From Gammaproteobacteria bacterium (GTDB lineage Bacteria > Pseudomonadota > Gammaproteobacteria > JAABTG01), in NCBI GenBank assembly GCA_030066245.1, contig JASJBY010000019.1:1-23164 (forward strand): a stretch of 23,164 bases of DNA, given 5' to 3'. The notes beneath the pieces were generated by a model. The model was given only the letters and a program-made list of their open reading frames with translations, was not told where the DNA came from and did no database searches. This document shows, piece by piece, positions 14,347 to 22,465 of this stretch. The first letter of the stretch is position 1. Every line of letters begins with the position of its first letter. A program made the translations under genes and the position numbers.

Positions 14347-16167
14347 CTACCTCCGTTGCCCGACTGCGAGCTCTTTGATTGCGGATGACTGATGCGGCAG
14401 CGCGGGCGTCCCCATCCCAGCACGGAACTGGCGGTCCCAGTACGCCCGTGAGCCAAACCACGCCCGCGCCGCGCGGAACTCCCGGCGCAATCGTGGCAGG
14501 GCGAACAGCAGGCGAACCGACAACCCGGTGACCTTTCCCAGCGACGCAAAATACCTTCGCACATCGCGCTCCGCGACGATTACCTGCTCTTCCAGGCCCT
14601 CCTGAATGAACACCTTGCGTCGGAGGAAGACCTGCGCGCTTGAACTACGCCAGACGGGGGCGAGTATCCCGGGCCCGCGGACCAGCAGAAAGGAGGGCAA
14701 AAGGTGGCCGTTGCAGAGCAGCAGGCTCATCGCATGCCACAGGACGCTGCGCTTGCGCCGCTTCAGCCGGGGATACTGGACGCCGACCTCCTCGAGCGAC
14801 GCCCGTGGCTGCCGGACACGCAATGCGATCTCTCGCCGGCGACCGTCCGCAAAGCCCGAGATGTCCTCGAATGCAGCGGGCCCCGAGAGCACGTCGCGCA
14901 GCCCTTCCGCCAGCGCGTCCACGTGGTCATAACAGTAACGGTTGGCCAGCGACACGCCCATAGTCAGCCCCCTCAATACCGCGATCACTGCCGTCTGCGG
15001 TGTCTTGTGCAAGAGCACGTTCGCCAGCATGCCTCGGCGATCCAGGGCGACGTTAACCGGTGATTCCTTGCGGAGGAAATCGGGTCCGTAGCTAGCGATG
15101 CCGTTGAGGGTGACGAGCTTGAAATCGTTCGCCTGTGGGAACTCGACGTCGTCTCCGCGCAGGAAGAACGGAAAGGGCAGGTTGCGGACATATGCGATGG
15201 GGAAAAAAAACATCCACCAGCCGCCATAGTCGATCCGGAGCGGCATCTCGTTCTTGACCAGGCTTCGCAGCCGGCGAAGGTCAACGCCTTGCCGGACGGG
15301 ACCCCACATGTCGCCCGGCATCTGGCCTCCCACCTCGAGCTGGGTCCCGGGACGCTCCTGGAAGATCAGCCCGCTCACGATTGCAGTCGCCTCGTCGTAC
15401 GCGTACCGCAGCAGCTGAATAGCCCGCCTCAAGCTTTCGAGCTCGGCCGAGGCGTCATCGTCCATGAACGACACGTGCGTGAAGCCGCCCAGGTCTTGGA
15501 AGTGTGCGAGGCCCCGCGCGAAGCCACCGCTACCGCCCAAGTTCGGGTTCGGAATTAGAGTCGCGCCTGCAACGTCGTTGGGCGTCAGGGACCGGCCGTT
15601 GTCGATCACCACGATACTTGCATCAACGCCAGGGTCCGAGAGCAGCCCGCTCGTCAGACGCCGCACCGTCGCCTTTGCCGCGGCTTCGCGCTGGAAACTG
15701 GTGAGCACGATACCCAGCTTCACGGCACGGCGCGGCGCATCAGAGGTCAACCAGGCCCCCCCCCGAAAAGTCGTCGGTTCCCAGGCGACGAACTCGGGCG
15801 CGATGATGCCGTCGACGGCTTCGTCGACCGGCACTTCAATCGCGACCGGCCCCGGAGACGCGGTCTCCGCGACCACCAGCAGCCGGCTGGGATGCCCCGC
15901 GCGCCAGTTCCACACCTCGACCTGCCCTGCCCCAAGCAGATCAAGCCGTAGCCTAAGCCGGGAAATCCCCGCCAGCTTCCGCCACTTGCCAATACTGAAT
16001 CCGCCATAGAACGTTGCGAACGATACCCGGCCGCCTGCCTGGATCCGCAGTTCGCTCTTGTTATAGACATACTCCGCAGCGCCCCGGCATCGCGCATACA
16101 GCTCGAGCTCGCTGCAGATTTCGAAGTTCGGTAGGGCCAGCCGCTGCAGCTCGTTCAGTTCAGACAC
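14347..16167 (-). CDS. GlfT2-like galactofuranosyltransferase
   Basis: A 606-residue GT2 enzyme with the architecture of GlfT2: an N-terminal beta-rich domain (~1-140), a GT-A core and a long C-terminal helical part. The core shows LGIVLTSFQR (151-160), VVIDNGRS, NLGGSGGFARG (209-219), the metal-binding MDDDAS (235-240), GGWWMFFFPIAY (315-326) and RGDDVEF (337-343). It probably polymerises galactofuranose from UDP-Galf made by the adjacent Glf. The His found shortly after DDVEF in GlfT2 (in a WH pair) is not visible; the region reads NGIASYGPDFLRKESP. GTG 16167 has AGGGGGG just upstream. Homopolymers G9 (15756-15764) and T8 (15203-15210) on the coding strand are unusual. A decayed fragment of a paralogue is at 2772-3080. 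Galactofuranose specificity is inferred from homology and linkage. Confidence 0.88.
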   Translation of the reverse strand: MSELNELQRLALPNFEICSELELYARCRGAAEYVYNKSELRIQAGGRVSFATFYGGFSIGKWRKLAGISRLRLRLDLLGAGQVEVWNWRAGHPSRLLVVAETASPGPVAIEVPVDEAVDGIIAPEFVAWEPTTFRGGAWLTSDAPRRAVKLGIVLTSFQREAAAKATVRRLTSGLLSDPGVDASIVVIDNGRSLTPNDVAGATLIPNPNLGGSGGFARGLAHFQDLGGFTHVSFMDDDASAELESLRRAIQLLRYAYDEATAIVSGLIFQERPGTQLEVGGQMPGDMWGPVRQGVDLRRLRSLVKNEMPLRIDYGGWWMFFFPIAYVRNLPFPFFLRGDDVEFPQANDFKLVTLNGIASYGPDFLRKESPVNVALDRRGMLANVLLHKTPQTAVIAVLRGLTMGVSLANRYCYDHVDALAEGLRDVLSGPAAFEDISGFADGRRREIALRVRQPRASLEEVGVQYPRLKRRKRSVLWHAMSLLLCNGHLLPSFLLVRGPGILAPVWRSSSAQVFLRRKVFIQEGLEEQVIVAERDVRRYFASLGKVTGLSVRLLFALPRLRREFRAARAWFGSRAYWDRQFRAGMGTPALPHQSSAIKELAVGQRR

Positions 16168-16261
16168 CTTACCCCCCTGCCGAGTCGTTCGGCCCTAACT
16201 CACATTTCGCGCCACTGTCCTGCTGCGGCACATGCGCTGACCACGTCCACGGCGTTTGGTC

Positions 16262-16277
16262 GCGCCGTGCACGGCGC
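16262..16277. repeat. Perfect 16-base palindrome upstream of the glfT-glf operon
   Basis: GCGCCGTGCACGGCGC reads identically on both strands and sits about 95 bases before the GTG of the GlfT2-like gene, in the 286-base spacer 16168-16453. It could be an operator or a hairpin; no T run follows. A TATACT box on the minus strand lies further upstream (about 16335-16340) without a convincing -35. Otherwise the spacer holds no supported gene. Confidence 0.4.
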
Positions 16278-16453
16278 TCACCCCTGCGGCGCGGCCCACG
16301 GGGTACCAGGGTGCGCGGTTTACAAGAACGCATCAGTATACGCCATGCCATCGTAGCAGATGGCGCATTCCTCCAGTGAATGCCAGATGCCCGACGGAAC
16401 GGGTTGCCGCAAAGCCTGTTGAGACGACAATCCCCCACGGACATCCGCGTTGC

Positions 16454-18529
16454 TTACGAGATCGATCCGCACAGCGCGTCCCGTGCAGCCTGCACGACTC
16501 TCCAGAGCATCGGGATGCGCCGGAGAATCCGGCCGAGCCTGCGCCGCATGTGCACGCCAGGCGGCTCGAACGCCGCGCGAAATGCTGCCTCTCCCAAAGC
16601 TGCCCGGAAGCCCGCCTTCCATGCGCTAGCCCCAAACGCTCGGCGGACGGCCTCCGCGCCGCCGGTCGTGTCGATGGGTACCACGAGGGGATCGCCATCC
16701 AGCTCGTCTATCCCTATCACCGCCTTCTCGGCTGCGAAAGCCGAAGCATCGTCCTGACTCGGGCGCGCCACGAACTCCCGGAGTGTTTGCACGAGTTGCT
16801 CGCGATCCGCGAGCTCCAGCAGCAATTCCCGATTCCAGGCAATCCCTTCTCCGACAAAGCGGATTGCGGCCTCTTGCAGCAACCTGCCTGCCGCCTTCAG
16901 GCTCTCTTTCGCCGGTGTCGGCGCCTCGAACACCGGGCGATAGCCGCCTGCTTCCTCCGCCAGATCGACGATGCTAGGGTGGGTGCTCGCGAATAGGAAC
17001 TCGGTCACCCAGAGGCAAGAAACGATGTCATTGTACACCTCGTTCGGGAAATTAAGATCGAAGGCGAATGACTCGCAGTCGACGCTTTCCTTAAGAAACT
17101 CGTCCTCGAAGATGTGCCCGAGGTAATACCCCTTGATGTCAACGCTGTCCTCGGACAGAGCCCTCTTGAGCGCGCGCTGCAGGTTGCCCCGCCAGCCGAC
17201 GTCGAATATCCCGAGGCGCTGTGCTCCGCAGAGCTTGGACCGATAGTAGGCATGGATGGTCTGCGCGCGGGATGACGCCGCCATGTCGCCGCGGTCGATT
17301 ATGCGCTGGATCTCGTGCACGACACGCTCCCTCACGCCTGGAAGACCCAGCGTCTCCCCGTCACCGAACTCCGCGCCGATGTCACTCACCGTCACGCCGC
17401 CCAAGGCCGTCTCGAGAAAGTCCCGCGCCCTGGTCTCTGGTTTATCGATATGGCAAAAATGGCGGAACACCTCCGCCGGCGTCAGCTCGCCCGTCGAGTA
17501 GGCAAGAAGCCGGCGCGATGCATATACATACTCGACTCTTGCAGAGAGCCCCGGGTACAGAAGCGCAAACACTTTCGCCAGCCCTTCCCCGTCTCTGGAC
17601 AGGAACCAGAGGCGCTCGATTTCTCCGCTGGCAAGCCGGTCCGCCAACCAGCGCGCAAGCCCGACCAGTAGTGGGCCAAGCAGCGCATATCCGAGATACT
17701 CGAGATAATTGCCACACACCGCGCTTCCGCGATCAGATTTGTCGCCAGCGTCGTCCGCTTCGCGGTGCAAGAACATGGCGCTCGCCACGCTCGCAAGGCT
17801 AGGATGGCGCGTGACCGCGGATTGCCGTGCCCCGTGCTCCGCCAGGTCGGCCGACTTCGGAATGAGCTTCGCCCGCAACCCTCTACGGTTTGCCATGAGG
17901 AAGTCCGTTTCCTCGGTATCCCCTATATGAAGGATATGTTCGCGAGCGACCCCGAGTCGGACCGCAATCGTGTCGTAAAGGGCTCCTGTGAACTTCAGTG
18001 CGCCAAGCACGCCGGAAAGATAAAAGTGGTCGTAACCGGCGACCCCGGATGCCTTTAGCTGATCCTCGATAAACCTCTTGGGCAAATACTGGTCCGAACA
18101 GAGTATGATCCGCTTGCCTGCTGACAAGGCCTCTTCGAAAAATCCAACGCCATAGGGGTAGGCTTCCAGCATCGCGCGCTCAAGGTCGAGCTCAAGCGCA
18201 GCGATCTCCGCGAGCCTGGGGCGAGCGCCGGGCAGCACCGACCCCAACAACTCGTAGATTTCCGCGAAGCTCGTATCCTGGCGGCCGTCTAGCTGAGCGC
18301 GCCTGAGGGCAAGATGCCACGCATGCACGCGCGCATGTCCGAAGTGCCTGACCCAACCCTGACCATAGCCTCGCTGGAGCAGAGTCTGCTCGACCAGCCA
18401 GAACACATGGTCGGGATCCATCACCCGCCGGCGTAGCAGCGTATCGAACACGTCAAAGGATACGACGTGTACCGCCGGATCACCGATGGCGGCGAGGATA
18501 TCGAGTCGGCTTCGTTGCGCGAGGCTCAC
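16454..18529 (-). CDS. Large HAD-superfamily protein with C-terminal module of unknown function (COG5610-like), copy 1
   Basis: A 691-residue protein. The N-terminal HAD domain has motif I SFDVFDTLLRR (nucleophile-type Asp26), motif II CSDQYL (Ser145), a candidate motif III Lys179 and motif IV HIGDTEETD (Asp204, Asp209). The residue two after Asp26 is Phe28, so the usual general-acid Asp of HAD phosphatases is absent at that spot. Residues ~275-470 form a second module with WFLSRDGEG (308-316), YASRRL (336-341) and FDVGWRGNLQRAL (442-454), also present in the neighbouring HAD protein. Members of this family occur in polysaccharide loci, but I know of no established reaction. It starts at GTG 18529, the first start codon after an in-frame TGA, with no clear ribosome-binding site. 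It is in line with the genes on both sides. Confidence 0.82.
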   Translation of the reverse strand: MSLAQRSRLDILAAIGDPAVHVVSFDVFDTLLRRRVMDPDHVFWLVEQTLLQRGYGQGWVRHFGHARVHAWHLALRRAQLDGRQDTSFAEIYELLGSVLPGARPRLAEIAALELDLERAMLEAYPYGVGFFEEALSAGKRIILCSDQYLPKRFIEDQLKASGVAGYDHFYLSGVLGALKFTGALYDTIAVRLGVAREHILHIGDTEETDFLMANRRGLRAKLIPKSADLAEHGARQSAVTRHPSLASVASAMFLHREADDAGDKSDRGSAVCGNYLEYLGYALLGPLLVGLARWLADRLASGEIERLWFLSRDGEGLAKVFALLYPGLSARVEYVYASRRLLAYSTGELTPAEVFRHFCHIDKPETRARDFLETALGGVTVSDIGAEFGDGETLGLPGVRERVVHEIQRIIDRGDMAASSRAQTIHAYYRSKLCGAQRLGIFDVGWRGNLQRALKRALSEDSVDIKGYYLGHIFEDEFLKESVDCESFAFDLNFPNEVYNDIVSCLWVTEFLFASTHPSIVDLAEEAGGYRPVFEAPTPAKESLKAAGRLLQEAAIRFVGEGIAWNRELLLELADREQLVQTLREFVARPSQDDASAFAAEKAVIGIDELDGDPLVVPIDTTGGAEAVRRAFGASAWKAGFRAALGEAAFRAAFEPPGVHMRRRLGRILRRIPMLWRVVQAARDALCGSIS

Positions 18530-18669
18530 TGCGACGCGAGTGATTCAGGACGCCCTACGAGGTGCGTGCAGCGGCCGGGCGGCGCCCGCTGTAAGCGCCG
18601 TAACACGCCATTCCCTCCATGACCACGCTTCTTCGGGAAGGCCCTTTCGTGCTCTTGGTGCATCACGAA

Positions 18670-21213
18670 TCAGGACTCGCTTCCCGTTTTTGATGCTTCC
18701 ACGGGCAACTCGGCCACGCGCGCATTCGGTTGACTTGGCCGGAAACGGGTGCGCAATGCATTGACCCAACCGAGCATTCTGACTGCCACAGGATAGCCGG
18801 CCAGGTAACGAGAGACAGCAGCCCGCATGGAAATTGACCCATAAGCAACGGGATGCCGGCCACGCAGCCGCAGCATCTGCGCGCTTGCCAGGTAAGTCAG
18901 GTAAGACGCCGTCAGCTCGCGCACCGACAACGGCCCCGTCCTTTGCTCTGCGGGGCATGTCGCTCGCGATCGGTTGGCCTCAGCGAGCACTTGTCTGTAC
19001 CTGTCTTCACTCTGTCGCTCGACGGGCAGCCGATTACGGGCGACACGCGAGGCGTCGACGCGAGCGGGAGGGTCGTCCGAAATGGCAAGCTCACGCGACC
19101 AGACGTTCCCCCTCACCAGCGACTCGCTCCGCCTCGGAGTCAGGTGCAGCGCCATGCGCAGCGCGTACAGGCCCTGAAGCACTGGCCTGAAGGCGAAGCT
19201 GAGCACGCCGTAGCGCCAGAGAGAGCTTCGCATCAGGCTTCGCAACCGCCAGGCCCATTGCATCGAGTGCATTCGGGAATGTTCGGCTCCGAGGCTGATC
19301 ACCTCCGAGGAGCCCAGGTCCGAGACATTCTTCATGCCCAGAAACCAGGATGCCTCGACTTTGGTCGGAAAACGAACCAGCCGATCTACCGTAGCGGCTG
19401 CGTACCCAATCGAGTCCTTGCCCATGGCGCCGACGATGCGCACGAAATCGCGATAGCGAGCGCCGTACGCCAGCACGCCCGTCTGTAAGAGGGCAACGGT
19501 GGCATCATCCTTCATCTCGGCCTGGCGCGCGGGGTCACTGTCCTCGCGCAACACCGGTTGCACCCGTCCTCCCGTCTCATCACGCCGATACCCGAGGACC
19601 GTGCCGTGATGGGCACGGGGTACGACCTCGAAGAGCTGCACGAACTCCAGCGCCGCATTGGCATGCCAGTTCAGCTTACCGCCGTCGCAGAGAAGCCCTT
19701 CGATCCAGCTACCGGGTGCCTTGCGCATATGGGCGCTGCTTCGCACCCCCATGTACATGCCAAGGATCTGGGGACGCTTATCGACGTCAGCCAGGGCGGC
19801 GTAGAGGCTGTCCTGGATCTGTCCGCTCCATCCGATGTCGACGAGCGCAACGCGGCTGCAACCGAAGAAGCCGAGCTGACCCAGGTAGTCGATGAACAGC
19901 CCTCGGGCCCGCTTGGATGTCTCTTTTGCATGGTCTGCAATCTCCGGGGCCTCGAGCATTCGGTAGAACGGCGGCCAGGAGAGGAAGAACGGTGGCAACC
20001 GCTGGTCGATATCCTTCACGCCATATTCGGCCGCGATCTCCATCAGGCGGGATTCCGGTACCTGCAGCGGCGCGAGAAGCGTCCGCACGGAGTGCCTACC
20101 GGTATTGTCCATGGCCGCTGACAGCTCGCGCAGGCCATAGCCTCTCATGCCTGCCCGCATGGCCGATAGACGCGACGCCGGAAGGTAAAGAGCGGGAGGT
20201 GGCGTCTTCTCACCCGCGACGACCGGCGCCAACGCCTCGTACAGCGCCTTGAGCAGGAATCCTTCCCTGGCCAGGAAAAGCACCTGTTCGACCCGCTCAT
20301 CTAGGGCCCTTTCGATAACCCGGTGCACAAACGTGCACATGACCGGGCCGAGCAGGCGCAGGGCGTAGGACTGCTCGGCCGGATAGCTGTCTTCCGGTGA
20401 CGCCTGGGCAAAGGCGGCGGCCGCCACACCGGCCCAATGACGGTCGGCGCGCAGACGACGCTGATCATAGAGCAGCCGACGGCGCCGCTTCAGGGACTCC
20501 CTGTCCTCCACCACGTAGGCCCGAATGCCTCGTTCGTGGGCCCGTATCCCGTCGCTCTCAGGGTGGTCCCCCAGGTGCAGCAGCTCGGCGGGTTTCACCT
20601 TCTCGTCGGCCAGTATCTTGTCGAAAAGCCGACCGGTCCGTTTCAGGAGGCTGCAGTCACCCGACACATACCCGGCGTCGAAAAGACCCGCCAAGCCGTT
20701 GCGTTCGAGGAGCGGCTCGACGCGCCTCCGGCCCAGGTACATGTCCGAGACGTAAATCAGTCGCTTGCCCCTGTCCTTGAGGCTTCGACATGTTTCCCTC
20801 AGGATGGAATTAGCGAAACAGCTCGCCAGCTCGAACTCCATCTCCCGCTGGATGAGCACCTCGACCACCTGGTCCTCGTCTTTCAGCGCTCGCCCCGCCA
20901 CACGGCGCACCCACGCCGGTATCAATTCCTCCAGGGTCATGTCCTGGTCCAGGCCCTGGTCTACTTTGACCATTGCAACCTCGGCATAGGCCGTGTGGCG
21001 GGCCTGCAGGGGCTCCATCGACGGCTGGACACCTCGCTCGGTGACCAGCCGGCTCAGCTCTCTGGCCACCCCCTCCACGATCAGGTCGGGCGCCAGGCGT
21101 CGATGCAGCAGCGTATCGAACACGTCGAACGAGATGACCTTGATACCCGGATCCTCCGCCGCCGCCTCGAGGCTCTGCGCGGCGGCGGCAAAGTTCCTGA
21201 AACGCTTAAGCAT
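18670..21213 (-). CDS. Large HAD-superfamily protein with C-terminal module of unknown function (COG5610-like), copy 2
   Basis: An 847-residue protein. HAD motifs: ISFDVFDTLLHRR (Asp30, with Phe32 at the +2 position), YVSDMYLGRR (Ser156), a likely Lys191 and HLGDHPESD (Asp216, Asp221). The second module shows LFLAREGFLL (312-321), LPASRLS (344-350) and VDIGWSGQIQDSL (458-470), parallel to copy 1 but otherwise diverged, so the two are ancient paralogues rather than a recent duplication. A further ~380 residues at the C-terminus are basic and unrecognised. ATG 21213 is chosen: the open frame continues to 21360, but those 49 residues overlap the upstream glycosyltransferase and look like a shadow. 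The start overlaps that gene's stop by 8 bases, indicating coupling. Function unknown; processing or recognition of phosphorylated glycan intermediates is one guess. Confidence 0.82.
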   Translation of the reverse strand: MLKRFRNFAAAAQSLEAAAEDPGIKVISFDVFDTLLHRRLAPDLIVEGVARELSRLVTERGVQPSMEPLQARHTAYAEVAMVKVDQGLDQDMTLEELIPAWVRRVAGRALKDEDQVVEVLIQREMEFELASCFANSILRETCRSLKDRGKRLIYVSDMYLGRRRVEPLLERNGLAGLFDAGYVSGDCSLLKRTGRLFDKILADEKVKPAELLHLGDHPESDGIRAHERGIRAYVVEDRESLKRRRRLLYDQRRLRADRHWAGVAAAAFAQASPEDSYPAEQSYALRLLGPVMCTFVHRVIERALDERVEQVLFLAREGFLLKALYEALAPVVAGEKTPPPALYLPASRLSAMRAGMRGYGLRELSAAMDNTGRHSVRTLLAPLQVPESRLMEIAAEYGVKDIDQRLPPFFLSWPPFYRMLEAPEIADHAKETSKRARGLFIDYLGQLGFFGCSRVALVDIGWSGQIQDSLYAALADVDKRPQILGMYMGVRSSAHMRKAPGSWIEGLLCDGGKLNWHANAALEFVQLFEVVPRAHHGTVLGYRRDETGGRVQPVLREDSDPARQAEMKDDATVALLQTGVLAYGARYRDFVRIVGAMGKDSIGYAAATVDRLVRFPTKVEASWFLGMKNVSDLGSSEVISLGAEHSRMHSMQWAWRLRSLMRSSLWRYGVLSFAFRPVLQGLYALRMALHLTPRRSESLVRGNVWSRELAISDDPPARVDASRVARNRLPVERQSEDRYRQVLAEANRSRATCPAEQRTGPLSVRELTASYLTYLASAQMLRLRGRHPVAYGSISMRAAVSRYLAGYPVAVRMLGWVNALRTRFRPSQPNARVAELPVEASKTGSES

Positions 21214-22465
21214 GGTGGTCCTGAAGCGGGCCCTTGATGTCGAACTCCCCCCGGACGACCCGCGAGTACACCGACAGATGGTTCTCGAGAAACCGCTCGT
21301 GCGAAAAGTTCTCGACCACGTGCCTGCGGCCGTTAGCCGCCCATTGCGGTAACTGGTCACCGGTCAGGGTATCTCGCAGAGCCTGGACCAAGGCGGCTTC
21401 GTCCCCCTGGGGCACCAGGTAGCCGGTCTCATTCTGTTTCACCACGTCGGGAATGCCCCCGGTGGCGAACCCAACCGTCGGCGTTCCGGTAGCCAGGGTC
21501 TCCAACACAACCAGCGGCTGGTTGTCCGCCAGCGAGCAGAACAGGAACAAGTCAGCCGAGGCGTAGTATCGGGCGAGACGGGACTTGTCCGATACGTAGC
21601 CAGCCTCGTGATAATCGAAGCCTCTCATCATGTCCCGAGCCTGATCGTCCATGTGACCAGTCACGAGTAGAAACGGCCGCAGCTCCGCGATCTGCCGGAG
21701 CGCCTGCAAGGCGTGCCGAGTGCCCTTGCGTTCGTCCAGAATACTCCCCGCTGACAGCAGCACCACCCGACGCTCCCTGGGCATACCCAGCTCATCGCGC
21801 AGGGCGGGCTTGTCCATCGGACTGAAGAGCGTCGTGTCCACACCGTTCGGCACGACCATGGGACGAGAGGGAAAAAGTCCACTCCCGAGCGCCATGTCCG
21901 CCATCCAGTTCGAGGGCGTCACGGCTATGACACGACAGGAGCGGGCGAGATTGCGTTTGATCCCCTGCATGACGCCGGTGAAGTCCCGATTGGTGTCCAG
22001 TGGCCATTCGCCTAGCTGCGGACAAGGCCCACAGCGCCTTGTGAACCGCTCGCAGCCCATGGGATAGAGACACCCGCCCGTGAATGGGGAGCAGTCGTGG
22101 AAAGTCCAGACAACCGGACGCGCCCACGAGATGGCGCGTAGCGTCCAGGGCGATATCGCGGACGAAAGATCATGGAAGTGGAACAGATCGTAATCCAGCA
22201 GGCGCCGTCTGCGCAGAAACGTCGTCAGCTCGAAGGGAATGAGCTCTGGGAAGCCAAACCGCTTGGTGTAGGCGTGCCCCCGACTGAACCACCGCTGAAA
22301 ACGTCCGTAGAGCGGCCGGCGGTGCTCACCGAAGCCATCGCCGGCCCAGGCCATCCAGTGGTCGGCCCGATGACCGCCACGATTGAGCAGCTCAGCCAAC
22401 TCACCCGCCACCCGGCTCGCTCCACCTCCGTGATGGTCCGCCTTACTGACGACTGCCACTCGCAT
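21206..22465 (-). CDS. GT4-family glycosyltransferase with FTGGC/Cys-cluster motif
   Basis: A 419-residue GT-B enzyme. MRVAVVSKADHHGGGASRVA (1-20) carries the Gly-rich loop near the N-terminus. WTFHDCSPFTGGC (120-132) followed by Cys138, Cys145 and Cys148 (CGPCPQL) matches a GT4 subgroup common in exopolysaccharide clusters ('FTGGCxYxxxCxxY...CGxCPQL'). The C-terminal domain has VVPNGVDTTLFSP (204-216), GSILDERKGTRHAL and the donor site DNQPLVVLETLATGTPTVGF (314-333), where Asp314 replaces the usual first Glu of E-x7-E and Glu322 is kept. ATG 22465 is chosen over the 27-residue Arg/Pro-rich upstream extension. It overlaps the preceding sulfotransferase-like gene by 23 bases and the following HAD gene by 8, so the three are one operon. 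Sugar unknown. Confidence 0.88.
   Translation of the reverse strand: MRVAVVSKADHHGGGASRVAGELAELLNRGGHRADHWMAWAGDGFGEHRRPLYGRFQRWFSRGHAYTKRFGFPELIPFELTTFLRRRRLLDYDLFHFHDLSSAISPWTLRAISWARPVVWTFHDCSPFTGGCLYPMGCERFTRRCGPCPQLGEWPLDTNRDFTGVMQGIKRNLARSCRVIAVTPSNWMADMALGSGLFPSRPMVVPNGVDTTLFSPMDKPALRDELGMPRERRVVLLSAGSILDERKGTRHALQALRQIAELRPFLLVTGHMDDQARDMMRGFDYHEAGYVSDKSRLARYYASADLFLFCSLADNQPLVVLETLATGTPTVGFATGGIPDVVKQNETGYLVPQGDEAALVQALRDTLTGDQLPQWAANGRRHVVENFSHERFLENHLSVYSRVVRGEFDIKGPLQDHHA

Noticed and set aside
12895..14388. 497-codon plus-strand open frame opposite glf and its flank
   Set aside because: It is antisense to the secure glf gene and crosses two gene boundaries; long antisense frames are expected opposite high-GC genes, and it has no recognisable domain.
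16168..16453. Protein-like minus-strand tail (GIWHSLEECAICYDGMAYTD) downstream of HAD copy 1
   Set aside because: Lies in another frame after the HAD stop with no start or conserved domain; too short to call even a remnant.
18530..18669. Possible small gene or terminator between the two HAD genes
   Set aside because: Only a short GC-rich stem (CGGGC-GCCCG) is visible, with no T run and no coding-like frame.
20437..21237. 266-codon plus-strand open frame
   Set aside because: Antisense shadow of HAD copy 2; Gln/His/Leu-rich composition typical of such shadows.
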